In this document: in pieces, positions 48,073 to 56,168 of the stretch
Position numbering within the stretch: position 1 is the stretch's first letter
How the letters are laid out: every line of letters begins with the position of its first letter
Assembly: GCA_003352285.1 (NCBI GenBank)
Contig: QQVN01000005.1
Coordinates: 1-64,000 of the forward strand
DNA length: 64,000 nt
Source of the DNA: Thermoproteota archaeon
GTDB lineage: Archaea > Thermoproteota > Nitrososphaeria > Nitrososphaerales > Nitrosopumilaceae
Reading direction: 5' to 3'
Translations under genes and position numbers: made by a program
Notes under the pieces: generated by a model
What the model was told of the DNA's origin: nothing
Databases searched by the model: none
Seen by the model: the letters and a program-made list of their open reading frames with translations, nothing else

Positions 48073-48995
48073 AGCCAGCATTTTACATATCCGGTTTCAG
48101 TTGAAAAATTTGGAGGATCTTTTTTACATTTTTCAAATGCCATTGGGCATCTATCAATAAATCGACATTCTGATTTTGGTTCTAAAAGACTTGGAGGATC
48201 ACCTGGAATAAATTTTGGTTTATCACCATGTAGTCTTGGAATGGATTCCAACAATCCTTTTGTGTATGGATGTTTGGGATTTTTGTAGATATAATTAGAG
48301 GAACCAAATTCTATCATTTGACCGCCATACATAATTCCAATCACATCTGCAATCTCAGACAATATTGCAAGATCATGAGTGATTAGCATTATTGACATGC
48401 CTTCTTTTTTTAATTTCTTTAGCAAGTTGATTATTTGTGCCTGAATAAGAACATCTAATGCAGTAGTAGGTTCATCAGCAATTACAAATTTTGGTTTTAG
48501 TAATAATCCCATTGCGATAATTACACGTTGTTTCATACCACCACTTAGCTCATGAGGATATTTCTGCAAAACAGATTCATCAAGGTTAACTGCATTCATT
48601 ACATCAAGAATCACTTTTTTTGAGTCCCCATCAAAATGATGTTGTCTTAGTATCTCTTGGAATTGTTCATTTATTGAAAAAACAGGATCAAGGGAATTCA
48701 TTGCGCCCTGAAATATCATGGATATTTTTTTCCATCGAAAAACTTTCTCAAATTTATTTTCAGGTAAATCCAACAAAGAGTCATTCTCAAAGATTATCTT
48801 TCCAGAAGTGATTTTACCACCTTGTAACATTCGTATTATTGAAAGCCCAAGAGTACTCTTTCCACATGCGCTCTCACCGGCAATTCCTATTGATTGTCCA
48901 TTATCTAAAGCAAATGAGAGATTCTCTACTGCATGGATATTTCCTTTTGAAGTAGGATAAACTACGGATAATCCATCAACTGAGAGAAATGTCAT
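48063..48995 (-). CDS. Dipeptide/oligopeptide ABC transporter ATP-binding protein (DppD/OppD-like)
   Basis: 310 residues with Walker A GESACGKST, Q-loop MIFQGAMNSLDP, signature LSGGMKQR, Walker B FVIADEPTTALD and H-loop MLITHD, plus the C-terminal oligopeptide-transporter extension with cysteines (ECRFIDRCPMAFEKC, CWLYE) that in some homologues binds an Fe-S cluster. The permease and second ATPase expected for a complete system are not in the neighbourhood. Confidence 0.93.
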   Translation of the reverse strand: MTFLSVDGLSVVYPTSKGNIHAVENLSFALDNGQSIGIAGESACGKSTLGLSIIRMLQGGKITSGKIIFENDSLLDLPENKFEKVFRWKKISMIFQGAMNSLDPVFSINEQFQEILRQHHFDGDSKKVILDVMNAVNLDESVLQKYPHELSGGMKQRVIIAMGLLLKPKFVIADEPTTALDVLIQAQIINLLKKLKKEGMSIMLITHDLAILSEIADVIGIMYGGQMIEFGSSNYIYKNPKHPYTKGLLESIPRLHGDKPKFIPGDPPSLLEPKSECRFIDRCPMAFEKCKKDPPNFSTETGYVKCWLYE

Positions 48996-49038
48996 GTATA
49001 CTCAAAGGTATGCAAGTATTTTGGTTTTAATTGAAACT

Positions 49039-49398
49039 TTATTTTATTATTTTTAGAATTTTTTTTGGTAAGGTACCATAATCAGCATCAGGTTCTGCTA
49101 CCACATACAAAACATCATTACCGTGTAGAAAACTCAACGCGAGTGCTCTCTCTCGGGCCGCCAGGGCAAACTGAACCGAGCCTAGTTGTCTATCAAACTC
49201 TTTTCTCATCTTTACTCTCAAAGCCAGTTCCATAAACAGCATTTCGTCGTCTTTTTCTGTCTCTAGTGGTTCAACACCTTCTTTCATGCCGCCTGCAATC
49301 AGTCTTCCACGCTCATTAATCACTGCAGCAAAACGGACTTTAGGGTCTAAATCCTTAATTTTCGCACAAATATCCTCTAGTTTACTAATATCGGCCAT
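49039..49398 (-). CDS. Conserved small archaeal protein, repeated family member 4 (DUF6659-like)
   Basis: 119 residues: KVRFAAVINERGRLIAGGMKEG then KMRKEFDRQLGSVQFALAAR and LSFLHGNDVLYVVAEPD. Of the copies in the window it is closest to the one at 9700 (shared RKEFDxxLG, AARR/AARE, ISAEP/VAEPD). Divergently transcribed from phaE across a 55-bp gap with a single TATA block. Function unknown. Confidence 0.78.
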   Translation of the reverse strand: MADISKLEDICAKIKDLDPKVRFAAVINERGRLIAGGMKEGVEPLETEKDDEMLFMELALRVKMRKEFDRQLGSVQFALAARERALALSFLHGNDVLYVVAEPDADYGTLPKKILKIIK

Positions 49399-49420
49399 AT
49401 CTCAACTTTCAGTCAATACA

Positions 49421-49431
49421 GCTATTTATTG
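49421..49431. promoter_or_regulatory. Shared TATA element between divergent genes 49398(-) and 49454(+)
   Basis: AGCTATTTATT is the only TATA-like block between start codons 56 bp apart; its centre is about 27-28 bp from each. Third example of this arrangement in the window. Confidence 0.6.
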
Positions 49432-49453
49432 CGATCGAATTATAACGTTCAAC

Positions 49454-50029
49454 GTGAAGAATCAGTTTTCAGATCCTAAGGATTACTATAAGCACGTATC
49501 ATTGTTTTGGACAGACCTCATCAATTTGATGTACAGTAAGCCGCAAGCCCTGATGTCAGTAGGTCCTATGAGAAACTTTGCTGAAAATGCAAAAAAGATC
49601 TCAATAGAGTTAATGGAGTCAAATGAGGATTTGGCAGAATTTAATGAGCACCTTACCGAATATTACAAGCAGCTAAATGAGACATGGGTAGAGGCTCAAA
49701 AAAAGGTCAACCTAAAGATTCCAGAGATTCCCCACGATGCAGAAAACTATGAGGCATACAAGAGAGTTTGGATTGACATCTTTGATAACGACTTTACAGA
49801 GTTATTTGACTCAAAGCACTTTGGAGAAAATTATGGTCACCTTGTTTCAAAGGAGTTAGAATTAACAAAACATTGGAATAATATAATGAACGTAGTACTA
49901 CAATCGGCTAATCTGCCAAACAAGCAAGAGATGGACGAGGTTTATAGGGAAATTCATTCCTTAAGAAAACGAGTATCAAAGCTAGAGGCAAAAGTTAGAC
50001 AGTACGAATCAAAAGAAAAGGGAAAGTAA
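49454..50029 (+). CDS. phaE: PHA synthase subunit PhaE-like
   Basis: 191 residues from GTG 49454 (KNQFSDPKDYYKHVSLFWTD). Helical, with features of the PhaE subunit of class III PHA synthases: FNEHLTEYYKQLNETWVEAQKK, RVWIDIFDNDFTELFDS and a C-terminal coiled coil SLRKRVSKLEAKVRQ. Start chosen by the TATA 27 bp upstream, which rules out longer in-frame extensions to 49286. Directly precedes phaC (1 bp). PhaE is needed for PhaC activity and granule association. Confidence 0.87.
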   Translation: MKNQFSDPKDYYKHVSLFWTDLINLMYSKPQALMSVGPMRNFAENAKKISIELMESNEDLAEFNEHLTEYYKQLNETWVEAQKKVNLKIPEIPHDAENYEAYKRVWIDIFDNDFTELFDSKHFGENYGHLVSKELELTKHWNNIMNVVLQSANLPNKQEMDEVYREIHSLRKRVSKLEAKVRQYESKEKGK

Positions 50030-50030
50030 A

Positions 50031-51104
50031 ATGAAAAAAATTTCAAATGAATTAAACATAGACCCAAAGATGGTAGAAAATATTCTAAAGTTTAGTAGTA
50101 ATATCACAAGGGCATCAGAATTAGTATCAGCCCCAGATGAGTTTAATTTTGATAGTACAGAATATGATGTTGCATATCAAGAAGACAAAGCCAGACTGTT
50201 ACACTACAAGCCATTAACAAAGACACAACATAAAACACCAATCATAATTGCATATGCACTGATAAACAGATATCATATTTTAGACATTCATCCAAAAAAG
50301 AGTTGGGTGAAGAATCTTTTGGAGCAAGGATTCAACGTATACATGTTAGACTGGGGAAGTCCATCAAACATGGACAAGTATCTTGACTTTGATGATTATG
50401 TTAATGGGTACTTGCACAATTCTGTTGAATTTATTAAAAATGAATCAAGTGTAGAACAGGTTTCATTACAAGGGTATTGTACAGGCGGAACTATAGCAAC
50501 AACGTATGCAGCACTGCATCCAGAGAATGTAAAAAACTTCATTGCAACAGCGCCAGTAATTGATGGTTGGAAGGATACTACTGTAATTAGCAACCTTGCA
50601 AAGCACATGGATGTAGACAAAATGGTTGAAATTGTCGGTAACATGCCTCCAGAATTCATGTATTACTGTTTTTCAGTTCTAAAACCATTTGAGCAAGGAA
50701 TTGAAAAGTATCTGAACTTCTTTAACAATATAGAAAATGAGAATTTTGTAGATAATTTCATGAGAGTCGAAAAATGGCTTTCAGAAACACCGCCTATTCC
50801 AGGGGCACTATTCAAGCAGTGGATTAGAGACATCTATCAAGAAAATCTTTTGATTCAAAACAAGATGTATGTTGGGAATCAACATGTGTCATTGAAAAAC
50901 ATCACCATGCCAATCTTTACTCAGGTGGCAGTTGGTGATCATCTAGTATCACCAGAATGCAGTATGCCATTGCACTACGGAGTAGGAAGCGAAGACAAAA
51001 CCATACGAATCTATCCAACAGGGCATGTCGGAATGATTGCAAGTTCCTTATCACAAAAAGTTGTTCTACCAGAATTGGGCGAATGGCTTAAGGAAAGATC
51101 TTAA
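50031..51104 (+). CDS. phaC: Polyhydroxyalkanoate synthase, class III PhaC
   Basis: 357 residues. Alpha/beta-hydrolase fold with lipase-like box GYCTGG, nucleophile C150; catalytic Asp in VAVGDHLVSPE and His in TGHVGMIA near the C-terminus. YALINRYHILDIHPKKSWVKNLLEQGFNVYMLDWG is typical of PhaC. Polymerizes (R)-3-hydroxyacyl-CoA into storage granules, with PhaE encoded just upstream. Confidence 0.96.
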   Translation: MKKISNELNIDPKMVENILKFSSNITRASELVSAPDEFNFDSTEYDVAYQEDKARLLHYKPLTKTQHKTPIIIAYALINRYHILDIHPKKSWVKNLLEQGFNVYMLDWGSPSNMDKYLDFDDYVNGYLHNSVEFIKNESSVEQVSLQGYCTGGTIATTYAALHPENVKNFIATAPVIDGWKDTTVISNLAKHMDVDKMVEIVGNMPPEFMYYCFSVLKPFEQGIEKYLNFFNNIENENFVDNFMRVEKWLSETPPIPGALFKQWIRDIYQENLLIQNKMYVGNQHVSLKNITMPIFTQVAVGDHLVSPECSMPLHYGVGSEDKTIRIYPTGHVGMIASSLSQKVVLPELGEWLKERS

Positions 51105-51149
51105 AATAAATAAAAATTTTAAAAAACAAAAAGAATGGATTCTAACCTT

Positions 51150-51563
51150 CTATTTTGAAGGTGTGAATGTAGAAATCCATGATTGCATGATATTTTTGTT
51201 CATATCTGCAAATGTTTTTGCATTATCGTTGAATGTCTTGATGTTTTGTTGTGTTGCATTAATTGCTGCTAATGCTACTTGATTGTTAACTGCTGTACCT
51301 TTTAGTAGTTGTTCTGTGGTCTCATCAATTACTTTAAGGGTTGCTTCTGGAATGTTGGAAGTAATTCCTGCTCTTCTAGAAGTCTCTTTCTGTGTGGTAA
51401 ATGAAGAATTTACTAGATTCTCAACTGCTTGCAAGTATTCTTGTTGTACATTAGAAATTGCTTGATGATATTGTGGTACTGCTTTCTTTATAGAATCAAT
51501 ACATTTGTCAACGTTTTGCTGATATACTGCGAAGATATCTTTTGGACTATTTGTGCTACTCAT
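51150..51563 (-). CDS. phaP: Phasin-like granule protein
   Basis: 137 residues, all helical, amphipathic, no signal peptide: AVPQYHQAISNVQQEYLQAV, FTTQKETSRRAG, NQVALAAINATQQNIKTFNDNAKTFADMNKNI. This composition and size match phasins, which coat PHA granules. It lies 45 bp from phaC (convergent) and is the second gene of an operon whose first member carries an AbrB domain. Translation probably uses the SD GGAGGTGA. Sequence identity to bacterial phasins is not evident, so the call rests on context plus amphipathic helices. Confidence 0.72.
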   Translation of the reverse strand: MSSTNSPKDIFAVYQQNVDKCIDSIKKAVPQYHQAISNVQQEYLQAVENLVNSSFTTQKETSRRAGITSNIPEATLKVIDETTEQLLKGTAVNNQVALAAINATQQNIKTFNDNAKTFADMNKNIMQSWISTFTPSK

Positions 51564-51982
51564 TGTTTCACCTCCTTATTGGTTGACTTTTTTAAAATTG
51601 GAAGGATAACGACCTGAATGAGATCTCCTTCCTTGATTCCGAGTGCATCGCGTTCGGCCTCTGGAATTGAAATTCTACCATTACTTCCCACGGTAGTTTT
51701 GTAAGCTCCCCAATTTAGGAAATTTGGGAGATTTTGATTCATTTGGAAAATTTGTTCAAATCCCTTGGATTGCATATTATTCATATTTTGCATCATGTTC
51801 TCTTGTGCTTCACTAGTCTTGCTTGCAACTTCCTGTAAGGTTACCAGTGGATCAAATTTGTTCTGGTTTTGTTGCATAAGGTCGCCAAAATTTTTCATAA
51901 ATTCAGCTTGGGCTTTTCCGCTCTTCTGAATCCATTCTTTGAACATTTCAGCAGGATTGTATTGGTATTGATTACCACTCAT
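51560..51982 (-). CDS. Phasin-like helical domain fused to an AbrB DNA-binding domain (PhaR-like)
   Basis: 140 residues. Residues 1-90 are helical and Gln/Asn/Met-rich (EFMKNFGDLMQQNQNKF, AQENMMQNMNNMQSKGFEQIF), resembling the phasin-like partners of PHA granules. Residues about 92-127 form a SpoVT/AbrB domain (YKTTVGSNGRISIPEAERDALGIKEGD). First gene of a two-gene operon with the phasin. In haloarchaea an AbrB-type PhaR represses phaRP and responds to granule state; this protein is a plausible analogue, able to bind granules by one end and DNA by the other. Confidence 0.78.
   Translation of the reverse strand: MSGNQYQYNPAEMFKEWIQKSGKAQAEFMKNFGDLMQQNQNKFDPLVTLQEVASKTSEAQENMMQNMNNMQSKGFEQIFQMNQNLPNFLNWGAYKTTVGSNGRISIPEAERDALGIKEGDLIQVVILPILKKSTNKEVKQ
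51568..51575 (-). promoter_or_regulatory. Strong Shine-Dalgarno for the phasin gene
   Basis: On the minus strand GGAGGTGA lies 4 nt before ATG 51561-51563 and inside the upstream gene, complementary to the 16S 3' end (TCACCTCC). The upstream stop and this ATG overlap as ATGA. Such strong sites are rare here, where first genes are leaderless. Confidence 0.85.
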
Positions 51983-51995
51983 AGGTAATAGAAGG

Positions 51996-52013
51996 TTATA
52001 TGAGGAATATAAA
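51996..52013 (-). promoter_or_regulatory. phaR/phaP operon promoter with palindrome over the TATA box
   Basis: Minus-strand CTTTATATTCC (TATA, about 27 bp before ATG 51982) overlaps a perfect inverted repeat TTATAT-GAGGA-ATATAA (51996-52012). AbrB-type proteins bind AT-rich symmetric sites, so this could be an autoregulatory operator. Confidence 0.55.
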
Positions 52014-52020
52014 GGTATTG

Positions 52021-52803
52021 TTATTCATCAAGAAAACTAACCACCGTTTCTGCAAATAATTCCGGATTATCGACATATGGAGTATGACCTGATTGCTCCA
52101 TATTGAAAAATCTGCAGTCTTTGATTGCTGAAACAAAGCTGCTCGAGTACTCAAAAGGGATGACAGGATCCTTATCGCCCCAAATTATCAATGTTGGAGA
52201 TTCTATTTTTTTTAGATGCTCAGTAATGTCGTTTGCATTTTTGAGTCCAAGCAAGGTCGACATAAATGCCATCTTTGCATTTGGAAGCTGCATTCTTTCT
52301 ATGAAGCCATGGATAATTTTTGGGTCCACTTGTTCATCTCCAGCCATATGCTCAAATGCATTTTTTGCACCTTCCTCAGTCGGATATAATGCAGCCATAA
52401 CATATGCTTCCAATGCAGGAGTCGATTGAGACATTGCACCAGACGGAGATACAAGAACTAGTTTTTTGACATTATCATACTTTGAAACATATTCAGCACA
52501 AATCTGTCCTCCAAGAGATGATCCGATCAGATAGGGTGAAGAAACTGAGATCTCCTTTAGAAAGTGCGAAAGAAAATCTACAAAAAATTCTTGAGTGTAA
52601 TCAACTAGTGGTTTATCACTTAATCCAAAGCCTATGAGATCAGGAACTATAACACGATAATGTTTTTCAAAAATGGGAATAACATACTCCCATCTTTCAG
52701 CTGATGCACCCAATCCATGAATTAGTACTAAAACTTCCTTACCCTCTCCAGATTCAAGGTAACGAATTTTGTTTCCATCAACGGAAACAAATTTCTCCTC
52801 CAT
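52021..52803 (-). CDS. Alpha/beta hydrolase
   Basis: 260 residues with HGLGAS oxyanion region, nucleophile elbow GSSLGG, IIWGDKDPVIP acid motif and QSGHTPYVDNP catalytic His. Lies directly upstream of the phaR-like gene on the same strand, so it may be a PHA depolymerase or 3-hydroxyacid esterase, but soluble carboxylesterases of this type are very diverse. Leaderless, with AATTTATC 26 bp upstream of ATG 52803. Confidence 0.87.
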   Translation of the reverse strand: MEEKFVSVDGNKIRYLESGEGKEVLVLIHGLGASAERWEYVIPIFEKHYRVIVPDLIGFGLSDKPLVDYTQEFFVDFLSHFLKEISVSSPYLIGSSLGGQICAEYVSKYDNVKKLVLVSPSGAMSQSTPALEAYVMAALYPTEEGAKNAFEHMAGDEQVDPKIIHGFIERMQLPNAKMAFMSTLLGLKNANDITEHLKKIESPTLIIWGDKDPVIPFEYSSSFVSAIKDCRFFNMEQSGHTPYVDNPELFAETVVSFLDE

Positions 52804-52919
52804 TAAATGCGTGATGAAAAGCAGGTAGATAAATTCTCTTGTTTAGTAAAATTAGATTCGAAAAACGTTTTTGGGACCAAGGGATATAAACAACTTTATT
52901 TGAAATTATGTGATTTATC

Positions 52920-53438
52920 ATGCAAGTTCCAATTTGTGGTTTTGATGCAAAAAATGCAGTTTTATGTCCACAATGTGAGTCAAAGGTAGAATCAGGAGAT
53001 CTTACTAAAGCAGATGTGGATGCATCAATTATCTTAGCTAGATTGGCAAAGACGCACCCACAGATTGATCAATTTACCTTACATGGATGCAAAGAGATAG
53101 ATGGAAATTTCATACTGCGACTTAGTAAACAAGATATTCAAAAAATCAGACAAAGTAGAACATTATACGGATTAATTCAGGGAGAGTTTTCAGGAAAAAT
53201 TTGGCTTGTTGAAGAAGGAGAAAATAACAAGCGATTCATAGAGGACCTCTTCTTTCCAACAAAGGTATTATCGATAAATTCAGTTTGGGCTCCGGGAGGA
53301 ATTGAGAAGACAAAGGCCGTAATTTCAGGCAAATGGACTCCTAGATTCCCGATTGATGTTGAAAAGGTCTCTCAAATCGTCAAAAATGCTAGAAATCTTG
53401 ATATCGAAATTGAGTTTGAAGAATCACGGAGAAACTAA
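52920..53438 (+). CDS. Zinc-binding protein with a possible KH-like domain
   Basis: 172 residues. N-terminus MQVPICGFDAKNAVLCPQCE (CxxC plus an earlier Cys) suggests a zinc knuckle; the middle LRLSKQDIQKIRQSRTLYGLI and VWAPGGIEKTKAVISGKW may form an RNA-binding KH-like fold as in NusA-type proteins, but I cannot confirm this. It precedes aspS by 2 bp, so the two are cotranscribed and the protein is probably translation- or transcription-related. Confidence 0.6.
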   Translation: MQVPICGFDAKNAVLCPQCESKVESGDLTKADVDASIILARLAKTHPQIDQFTLHGCKEIDGNFILRLSKQDIQKIRQSRTLYGLIQGEFSGKIWLVEEGENNKRFIEDLFFPTKVLSINSVWAPGGIEKTKAVISGKWTPRFPIDVEKVSQIVKNARNLDIEIEFEESRRN

Positions 53439-53440
53439 TT

Positions 53441-54727
53441 TTGGGATTTGCAAAGACTCACGATATATCAGATGTCAATTCTTCTTTGATTAATTCGGAA
53501 GTCAAGCTTGGTGGATGGATAGAGGATTTACGAAAACTTGGCAAGATGACATTTCTCACATTACGAGATGTCTCTGGAATTATCCAAGTGATTGTAAAAG
53601 GAGACCTAAATGACAAGCTTGAAGGACTAAACAGACAAAGCGTAGTTTTCATTAAAGGTAAAGTTCAGGATACCAAAGCCAAAGATTTTGATTGTGAGAT
53701 ATTAGCACTGGATATAGATGTTTTAGGAAAAGCAATTCATCCTTTACCAATTGATCCTATTGGCAGACTAGAAAGCAACATCGACAATAGGCTAAACTCT
53801 AGAGCATTAGACATGCGAAACCAAAAGACTGCATCAATCTTTAAGCTTCGTCACCATGTTTTAGCAATATTACGAAAGACATTATCAGAAAAACGATTCA
53901 TAGAGATCACTACACCAAAGATCATTGGGAGTGCAAGCGAAGGTGGTGCAAATCTTTTTTCACTTGAATATTTTGGTAGAACTGCATACCTTGCACAGAG
54001 TCCGCAGCTATACAAAGAACAGATGACAATCGGTTTAGAGCGAGTCTTTGAGATTTCAAATTTTTATCGAGCAGAAAAGTCACACACTGGAAGACACCTT
54101 AGTGAATTTACAAGTGTAGACATTGAAGCTGCATTTATGGATTATACAGATGTGATGAATGTTTTAGAGTCACTTGTCATGGAGGTTTACAAATTTACAT
54201 CAGAGAATTGCAAAAAAGAACAAGAAGAGATTGAACATGAGATTAAAGTTCCTAATGAACCATTTGATCGTGTTACATATTCCCAAGTAGTTGATGAGTT
54301 AAAATCACTTGATCAAAAGATAGAGTTTGGAGATGACCTTCTTGATTCTCACTTAAGACTAGTTGGTGAAAAGCATCCAGGATTTTATTTTCTAACAGAC
54401 TGGCCATTGAAGCTAAAACCATTTTACATTAGAGAAAAAGATGAAGATGCAACATTGTCTCGCTCCTTTGATTTACAATATGGATACTTGGAGTTATCAT
54501 CTGGAGGAACGAGACTGCATGATCCTGCAATACTCAAGGCACGACTAGCAGAGCAGGGATTAGACCCTGCCTTGTTTAAAGACCACTTGCAGGCATTTGA
54601 TTGGGGAATGCCTCCTCATTCTGGATGGGGGTTAGGTCTTGATAGATTAATGACTACTCTTATAGGAATTGACAATGTAAGAGAAGTTGTACTGTATCCT
54701 AGAGACCCAGACAGATTAAGACCCTAA
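53441..54727 (+). CDS. aspS: Aspartyl-tRNA synthetase
   Basis: 428 residues. OB-fold anticodon domain (KLGGWIEDLRKLGKMTFLTLRD), then class II motifs: FIEITTPKIIGSASEGGANLF, RVFEISNFYRAEKSHTGRHLSEFTSVD (motif 2) and SGWGLGLDRLMTTLIG (motif 3). The archaeal/eukaryotic form, which may be discriminating or also charge tRNA-Asn. TTG start, 2 bp after the preceding stop. Confidence 0.96.
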   Translation: MGFAKTHDISDVNSSLINSEVKLGGWIEDLRKLGKMTFLTLRDVSGIIQVIVKGDLNDKLEGLNRQSVVFIKGKVQDTKAKDFDCEILALDIDVLGKAIHPLPIDPIGRLESNIDNRLNSRALDMRNQKTASIFKLRHHVLAILRKTLSEKRFIEITTPKIIGSASEGGANLFSLEYFGRTAYLAQSPQLYKEQMTIGLERVFEISNFYRAEKSHTGRHLSEFTSVDIEAAFMDYTDVMNVLESLVMEVYKFTSENCKKEQEEIEHEIKVPNEPFDRVTYSQVVDELKSLDQKIEFGDDLLDSHLRLVGEKHPGFYFLTDWPLKLKPFYIREKDEDATLSRSFDLQYGYLELSSGGTRLHDPAILKARLAEQGLDPALFKDHLQAFDWGMPPHSGWGLGLDRLMTTLIGIDNVREVVLYPRDPDRLRP

Positions 54728-54761
54728 AAAGATAAATTCGAAAAAGCCACATTTTGTATTA

Positions 54762-55118
54762 TTGCAACAATGCAGTTTTTGTGGGTCTGTATTTGGAGAT
54801 AGGAAATGCTACTTTTGTGATGCAAGATGTTGTACATCATGTATGACAGATGACAGAACACGGTGCAAACAGTGCTACATCAAAAAACGTAGACTAGGAG
54901 TAAAGAAGCTGTTAAAGAAAAACAAAATCGTTCTCGGATTCATCGGATTTTTGTGGTTTTATGCTGTGTATCCAGGCCCATTTCTACCAGGATTAGACCC
55001 AAACTTTTACTATCTGACATTGATTGCTGCAGTTTTAATCATGATACCAGTTGGACTAGCTTTGTTTTTTTGGTCGCTGCATCCACCATCATCAGATCTT
55101 AAAAAAGAAAAGGACTAG
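54762..55118 (+). CDS. Zinc-ribbon plus membrane anchor protein
   Basis: 118 residues. The N-terminus has CSFCGSVFGDRKCYFCDARCCTSCMTDDRTRCKQC, nine or more cysteines forming two or so zinc sites, then two transmembrane helices (about 57-71 and 83-106). Leaderless TTG start with a GATAAATT box 27 bp upstream. Cytoplasmic zinc module tethered to the membrane; function unknown. Overlaps the convergent leuB by 4 bp. Confidence 0.75.
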   Translation: MQQCSFCGSVFGDRKCYFCDARCCTSCMTDDRTRCKQCYIKKRRLGVKKLLKKNKIVLGFIGFLWFYAVYPGPFLPGLDPNFYYLTLIAAVLIMIPVGLALFFWSLHPPSSDLKKEKD

Positions 55119-56131
55119 ACCAATCTTGAGACGATCTCTTTTGTAAATTCTGTAGTCGTCTTGTCTCCGCCAATATCCTTTGTTTTTATTCCATCCTTTA
55201 CTACATCATAGACTGTCTTTTCCAGAGTCTCACCAACTTGTCTGCATTTTTCATCATTGTATTTTTGCGACAACCAATCAAGCATCATCTTCATCGATAA
55301 GATAAACGAAGAAGGATTTGCAATGTTCTTTCCAGCAATATCAAATGCTGCGCCATGTACTGGCTCAAAGAGTGCAAAGTCATCACCAATATTTGCAGCA
55401 GGTGCCATCCCTAAACCGCCTACAACTTGGGATGACTCATCAGATAAGATATCACCAAAAAGATTTGTGGTAACTATGACATCAAATAATTCTGGTTGTC
55501 GAATCAAATTCATGGCACATGCATCAACATACATCTGCTCAAATGTCACATCAGGATAATCTCTTGCAACTTCTGTGCATGCTTTTGAAAACAAGCCATC
55601 AGTTACCCGCATTACATTTGATTTGTGCACGCAGGTTACCTTTTTTTGTAAATTCCTACTCTGTGCAGTCTCAAAGGCATATTTTGCAATCCTCTTTGAT
55701 GCAGGTTCAGAAATGATACGCATGGCAACAGCAGCATTGTCAATTAAGAATTCTTGGCCAGCGTACAAGTCCTCCGTGTTTTCCCTGACAATTACCATGT
55801 CAATATCCTCACGTAATGCAGGCATGTGTGGATATGATTTTGCAGGTCGGATATTTGCATAAAGGTCTAGTGCGCGGCGCAACACAACTATGACATCTGC
55901 TGCACTCTCACCAACTGGTGCTTTGAGACACACTTGGGAATTTTTGATTGCAGACATTGTCTCATCAGGCAAGGCCTTGCCAGTATTTTTCAAAGCCTTA
56001 TCACCTGCCTCTAATTGTTTTATTGCAAATTTCAAATCAAGCTTGTCATGAATTGTGTTGATAATAGAAACTACAGATTCTGATAATTCAGGTCCGATTC
56101 CATCTCCAGTAATTAATGAAATGTTGTACAT
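55115..56131 (-). CDS. leuB: 3-isopropylmalate (or related beta-hydroxyacid) dehydrogenase
   Basis: 338 residues of the isocitrate/isopropylmalate dehydrogenase family: MYNISLITGDGIGPEL, RENTEDLYAGQEF, VHKSNVMRVTDGLF, DACAMNLIRQPELFDVIVTTNLFGDILSDE and a C-terminal FEPVHGAAFDIAGKNIANP. Decarboxylating NAD-dependent oxidation of isopropylmalate in leucine synthesis, though family members also act on homoisocitrate or isocitrate. Last gene of the ilvB-ilvN-leuA-leuB order. ATG 56131 preferred, with ATATTCT about 27 bp upstream; its own promoter is therefore possible. Confidence 0.88.
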   Translation of the reverse strand: MYNISLITGDGIGPELSESVVSIINTIHDKLDLKFAIKQLEAGDKALKNTGKALPDETMSAIKNSQVCLKAPVGESAADVIVVLRRALDLYANIRPAKSYPHMPALREDIDMVIVRENTEDLYAGQEFLIDNAAVAMRIISEPASKRIAKYAFETAQSRNLQKKVTCVHKSNVMRVTDGLFSKACTEVARDYPDVTFEQMYVDACAMNLIRQPELFDVIVTTNLFGDILSDESSQVVGGLGMAPAANIGDDFALFEPVHGAAFDIAGKNIANPSSFILSMKMMLDWLSQKYNDEKCRQVGETLEKTVYDVVKDGIKTKDIGGDKTTTEFTKEIVSRLV

Positions 56132-56168
56132 CTTTACCAACTCTTTTAGAATATGTGAGGATTTAAGA

